Shown here: positions 62,093-64,000 of the stretch, in pieces | How the letters are laid out: each line of letters starts with the position of its first letter | How positions within the stretch are numbered: position 1 is the stretch's first letter | NCBI RefSeq assembly: GCF_016805305.1 | Contig: NZ_JAERQN010000002.1 | Coordinates: 434,001-498,000 of the forward strand | Direction of reading: 5' to 3' | Length of the DNA: 64,000 bases | DNA from: Falsiroseomonas ponticola | GTDB taxonomy: Bacteria > Pseudomonadota > Alphaproteobacteria > Acetobacterales > Acetobacteraceae | Made by a program: the position numbers and the translations under genes | Notes under the pieces: generated by a model | The model's database searches: none | What the model was told of the DNA's origin: nothing | Seen by the model: the letters and a program-made list of their open reading frames with translations, nothing else

Positions 62093-62958
62093 CAGGGCAG
62101 CCGGTGCAGCCAGCGGCGCACGGTGGCCTGCGCCGTCGCCCAGCCCACCAGGAAGGCCACCGGCGGCAGCGCCACCAGCGAGGGCCAGGGCAGGCCCGCC
62201 AGGCTGTCCATGGCCCCCGCGCTGCCGAGCCAGGGGCCCGCCAGGTCGATCAGCAGCGCCAGCGCCGGCACGGCGGCGGCGGTGCCCACCAGCGCCCCGC
62301 CCGCCGCCAGCAGGCCGAGCCGCCGGGCGAAGCGGCCGGCGATGTCGCCATCCCGCGCGCCCAGGCCGTGCAGCACCTCGATCGCGTCGCGCCGGGCGGC
62401 CAGCCCGGCCCGCGTCGCCACGGCCACCACCGCCGCCGCCACCAGCCCGACCAGCACCAGCACCACCAGCGCCAGCGCCTGCAGGCTGCGCGCCAGCGCC
62501 GCCAGCCGCTGCACCCAGAGGCCATGCGCCTCCACCAGCGCGCCGGGCACCGCGGCGGCCAGCCGGTCGCCGATCAGCACCGGGTCCACCCGCGCATCGC
62601 GCAGCCGCAATTCCAGCACGCCGGGGACGGGGATGGAGGGCGCGGCACCGAGCCAGGGGCGCAGCAGCCCGGCCAGGCGTTCCGGGTCCATCGCCTGGGC
62701 ATCGGCCACTTCCGGCATGGCGCGCAGCACGCCGAGCGCGCGCTGCACCCGCGCCGAATCGGCATCCGGGATCTGCACCGTCACCGCCGCCGCGGCGCCC
62801 CGCTGCCAGCGATCCGCCAGCGCCGCGGCGCCCTGCGCGCCGGCCAAGGCGAGGGCGGCCAGCAGCGCCATGGCGGCGACCAGGCCCGGCAGCAGCCAGC
62901 CCGAGAGCGCCCGCCGCAGCCCCAGCGGATCGCGCGAATAGCGCCGGCGCCTAGCCAA
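62092..62958 (-). CDS. ftsX: Cell-division protein FtsX (permease-like)
   Basis: 288 aa with an apparent TTG start at 62958 ([16 protein letters not shown]), overlapping ftsE by 8 bp; no ATG or GTG precedes the first TM ([24 protein letters not shown]). Layout: TM1, a periplasmic domain of about 115 residues ([26 protein letters not shown].. [14 protein letters not shown]), then three TM helices. With FtsE it controls periplasmic peptidoglycan hydrolases at the septum. Confidence 0.9.
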   Translation of the reverse strand: MARRRRYSRDPLGLRRALSGWLLPGLVAAMALLAALALAGAQGAAALADRWQRGAAAAVTVQIPDADSARVQRALGVLRAMPEVADAQAMDPERLAGLLRPWLGAAPSIPVPGVLELRLRDARVDPVLIGDRLAAAVPGALVEAHGLWVQRLAALARSLQALALVVLVLVGLVAAAVVAVATRAGLAARRDAIEVLHGLGARDGDIAGRFARRLGLLAAGGALVGTAAAVPALALLIDLAGPWLGSAGAMDSLAGLPWPSLVALPPVAFLVGWATAQATVRRWLHRLP

Positions 62959-63760
62959 GGTCGGGATCCCGGCGGGGGGGCGGGGGCGCGGGCTGCTCCG
63001 CCGCCTCGATCTCCGCCTCGGCCTCGGCCTCCGGGGCGAAGCGGTCGGTGGTGAGGTCCGCATCGATGCCGCGCGCGCCATCGGGGTCGTGCAGCCTGCC
63101 GTCGCGCAGCACCAGGGCGGGGGCGGGGAAGCGCGCCACCAGGTCCTCGTCATGCGTCGCCACCACCACCGTGGCGCCCAGGCGGTTCATCTCCCGCAGC
63201 AGGGCCAGCAGGCGGCGGGCCTGGCGGTTGTCGAGGTTGCCGGTCGGCTCATCCGCCACCAGCAGGGCGGGGCGGTGCACCACGGCGCGGGCGATGGCGA
63301 CGCGCTGCTGTTCGCCGCCCGAGAGTTCCGGCGGCAGGCTGGCCGCCTTCCCCTCCAGCCCCACCCATTTCAGGATCTCGTTCACATCGGCCCGCAGCGA
63401 GGCTTCCGGCCGGCCGGCCAGGCGCAGCGGCAGCGCGATGTTGTCGAAGGCGGAGAGGTAGGGCAGCAGGCGGAAATCCTGGAACACCACGCCGATCCGC
63501 CGCCGCACCGGCGCCAGCGCGGCGCGCGGGGCGCGCGACGATCGCAGCCCCAGCACCTCCACCTCGCCCCGCGTCGGCCGCAGCGCCAGGTGCATCAGGC
63601 GCAGCACGGAGGATTTGCCCGCCCCGGAGGGGCCGAGCAGCCAGGTGAAGGACCCCGGGGGCAGGGCGAAGGTGACGTCGACCAGCGCCTCCGGCCCCCA
63701 GGATCCGGTATGCGGGCCACCGCCGGGATAGCGCAGGCCCACGGCCTCGAAGCGAACCAT
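62951..63760 (-). CDS. ftsE: Cell-division ATP-binding protein FtsE
   Basis: 269 aa. Walker [12 protein letters not shown]-loop [26 protein letters not shown], signature [19 protein letters not shown], Walker [14 protein letters not shown] and switch ATHDEDLV. It carries an Ala/Glu/Pro-rich C-terminal extension ([19 protein letters not shown]) beyond the usual FtsE of about 220 residues. Overlaps ftsX; first gene of the ftsE-ftsX-DUF218-plsC operon. Confidence 0.95.
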   Translation of the reverse strand: MVRFEAVGLRYPGGGPHTGSWGPEALVDVTFALPPGSFTWLLGPSGAGKSSVLRLMHLALRPTRGEVEVLGLRSSRAPRAALAPVRRRIGVVFQDFRLLPYLSAFDNIALPLRLAGRPEASLRADVNEILKWVGLEGKAASLPPELSGGEQQRVAIARAVVHRPALLVADEPTGNLDNRQARRLLALLREMNRLGATVVVATHDEDLVARFPAPALVLRDGRLHDPDGARGIDADLTTDRFAPEAEAEAEIEAAEQPAPPPPRRDPDLG

Positions 63761-63890
63761 GGGGGATGTCTGCCATGGGCGGGCTGCGCCGCCAAATGAT
63801 GATGACGCGGCGCCTCACGCTGGGGTGTTGGCCGCGGCGCGCGGCGCCCGCTGGACGAGGAGGGGCCTGCACCGTCACTGTGGCGAACCG

Positions 63891-64000
63891 ATGCGAATCG
63901 CCTGCCCGAGCTGCGCCGCCGAATACGAGGTCCCCGACGCCGCCCTGGCCGCCGGGCCGCGGCTGCTGAAATGCGCCCGCTGCGGCCACCAGTTCCAGGC
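63891..64000 (+). CDS. Zinc-ribbon (MJ0042-type) protein, N-terminal part
   Basis: Partial gene running off the right edge. ATG 63891 begins MRIACPSCAAEYEVPDAALA, continuing AGPRLLKCARCGHQFQ: two C-x2-C knuckles of the MJ0042 zinc-ribbon domain, which often opens longer alphaproteobacterial membrane proteins. Divergent from ftsE, a frequent arrangement in Rhodospirillales. The C-terminal part is not in the window. Confidence 0.8.
   Translation, partial: MRIACPSCAAEYEVPDAALAAGPRLLKCARCGHQFQ

Overview
The window is about 64 kb of a very GC-rich bacterial chromosome. Gene content (ETF-QO, an aa3-type cytochrome oxidase cluster with ctaB, ctaG and SURF1, a PmtA-like methyltransferase, two Bug/TctC solute-binding proteins, DUF2125) points to an alphaproteobacterium, most likely an Acetobacteraceae/Roseomonas-like member of the Rhodospirillales. 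That placement is inferred from gene families, not from an rRNA. Layout: a partial secreted peptidyl-prolyl isomerase diverges from secA (485-3217). A roughly 19.2 kb genomic island of visibly lower GC (3189-22430) sits in the 3' end of secA. From 22.4 kb to the right edge the window is ordinary host chromosome. The island is bounded by a 19-bp perfect direct repeat, AGTACAAGCACTGCCACGG. At the left it lies in the last codons of secA. At the right it is followed by the displaced host secA end (CAC GGC AAG GCC TGA) and the old secA terminator (22468-22495). The left junction supplies a replacement end (H-G-R-A-stop in place of H-G-K-A-stop), so secA stays intact. GTTAGGCA repeats lie inside both ends, next to the tyrosine recombinase gene (3342-4553), as expected for integrase arm sites. 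The island carries: a secreted Sel1-repeat protein and a decayed paralogue; a two-gene operon of a tRNA-guanine-transglycosylase-fold protein (DpdA-like) and a 578-residue unrecognised partner; an MmeI-like type IIL restriction-modification enzyme with an overlapping small gene; several small accessory proteins (DUF6876, two DUF6641-type paralogues); a second, catalytic-domain-only tyrosine recombinase; a Tat-exported beta-carbonic-anhydrase-like protein; and a papain-fold (C70-like) protease. A recurring palindrome, ATATACAAAGTTTGTATAT, or close variants of it, precedes most of these genes and suggests one island-wide operator. A second short motif (TAAATAGCG) lies directly before three small-gene start codons. 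The host part encodes: a tandem-repeat protein, a DHA2 efflux pump, accA, Bug proteins, an amino-acid-type binding protein divergent from a hybrid histidine kinase, a trypsin-like protease, a YeeE/YedE transporter, a SIR2 deacylase, an M48 protease, an MFS permease, a rhodanese, a GlcG/HbpS-like protein, ETF-QO, a family-4-like uracil-DNA glycosylase without Fe-S cysteines, a lytic transglycosylase, MoaB, an EamA transporter, and a PmtA-like methyltransferase. A Mn/Zn ABC transporter (binding protein, ATPase, permease-DtxR fusion, permease) is divergent from an SmtB-type ArsR repressor with a matching operator. The coxBA-ctaB-ctaG-coxC-DUF983-SURF1 cluster follows. The right end holds an M32 carboxypeptidase, DUF2125, ChaC, a PlsC-type acyltransferase, a DUF218 protein, ftsX, ftsE and the start of a zinc-ribbon protein.
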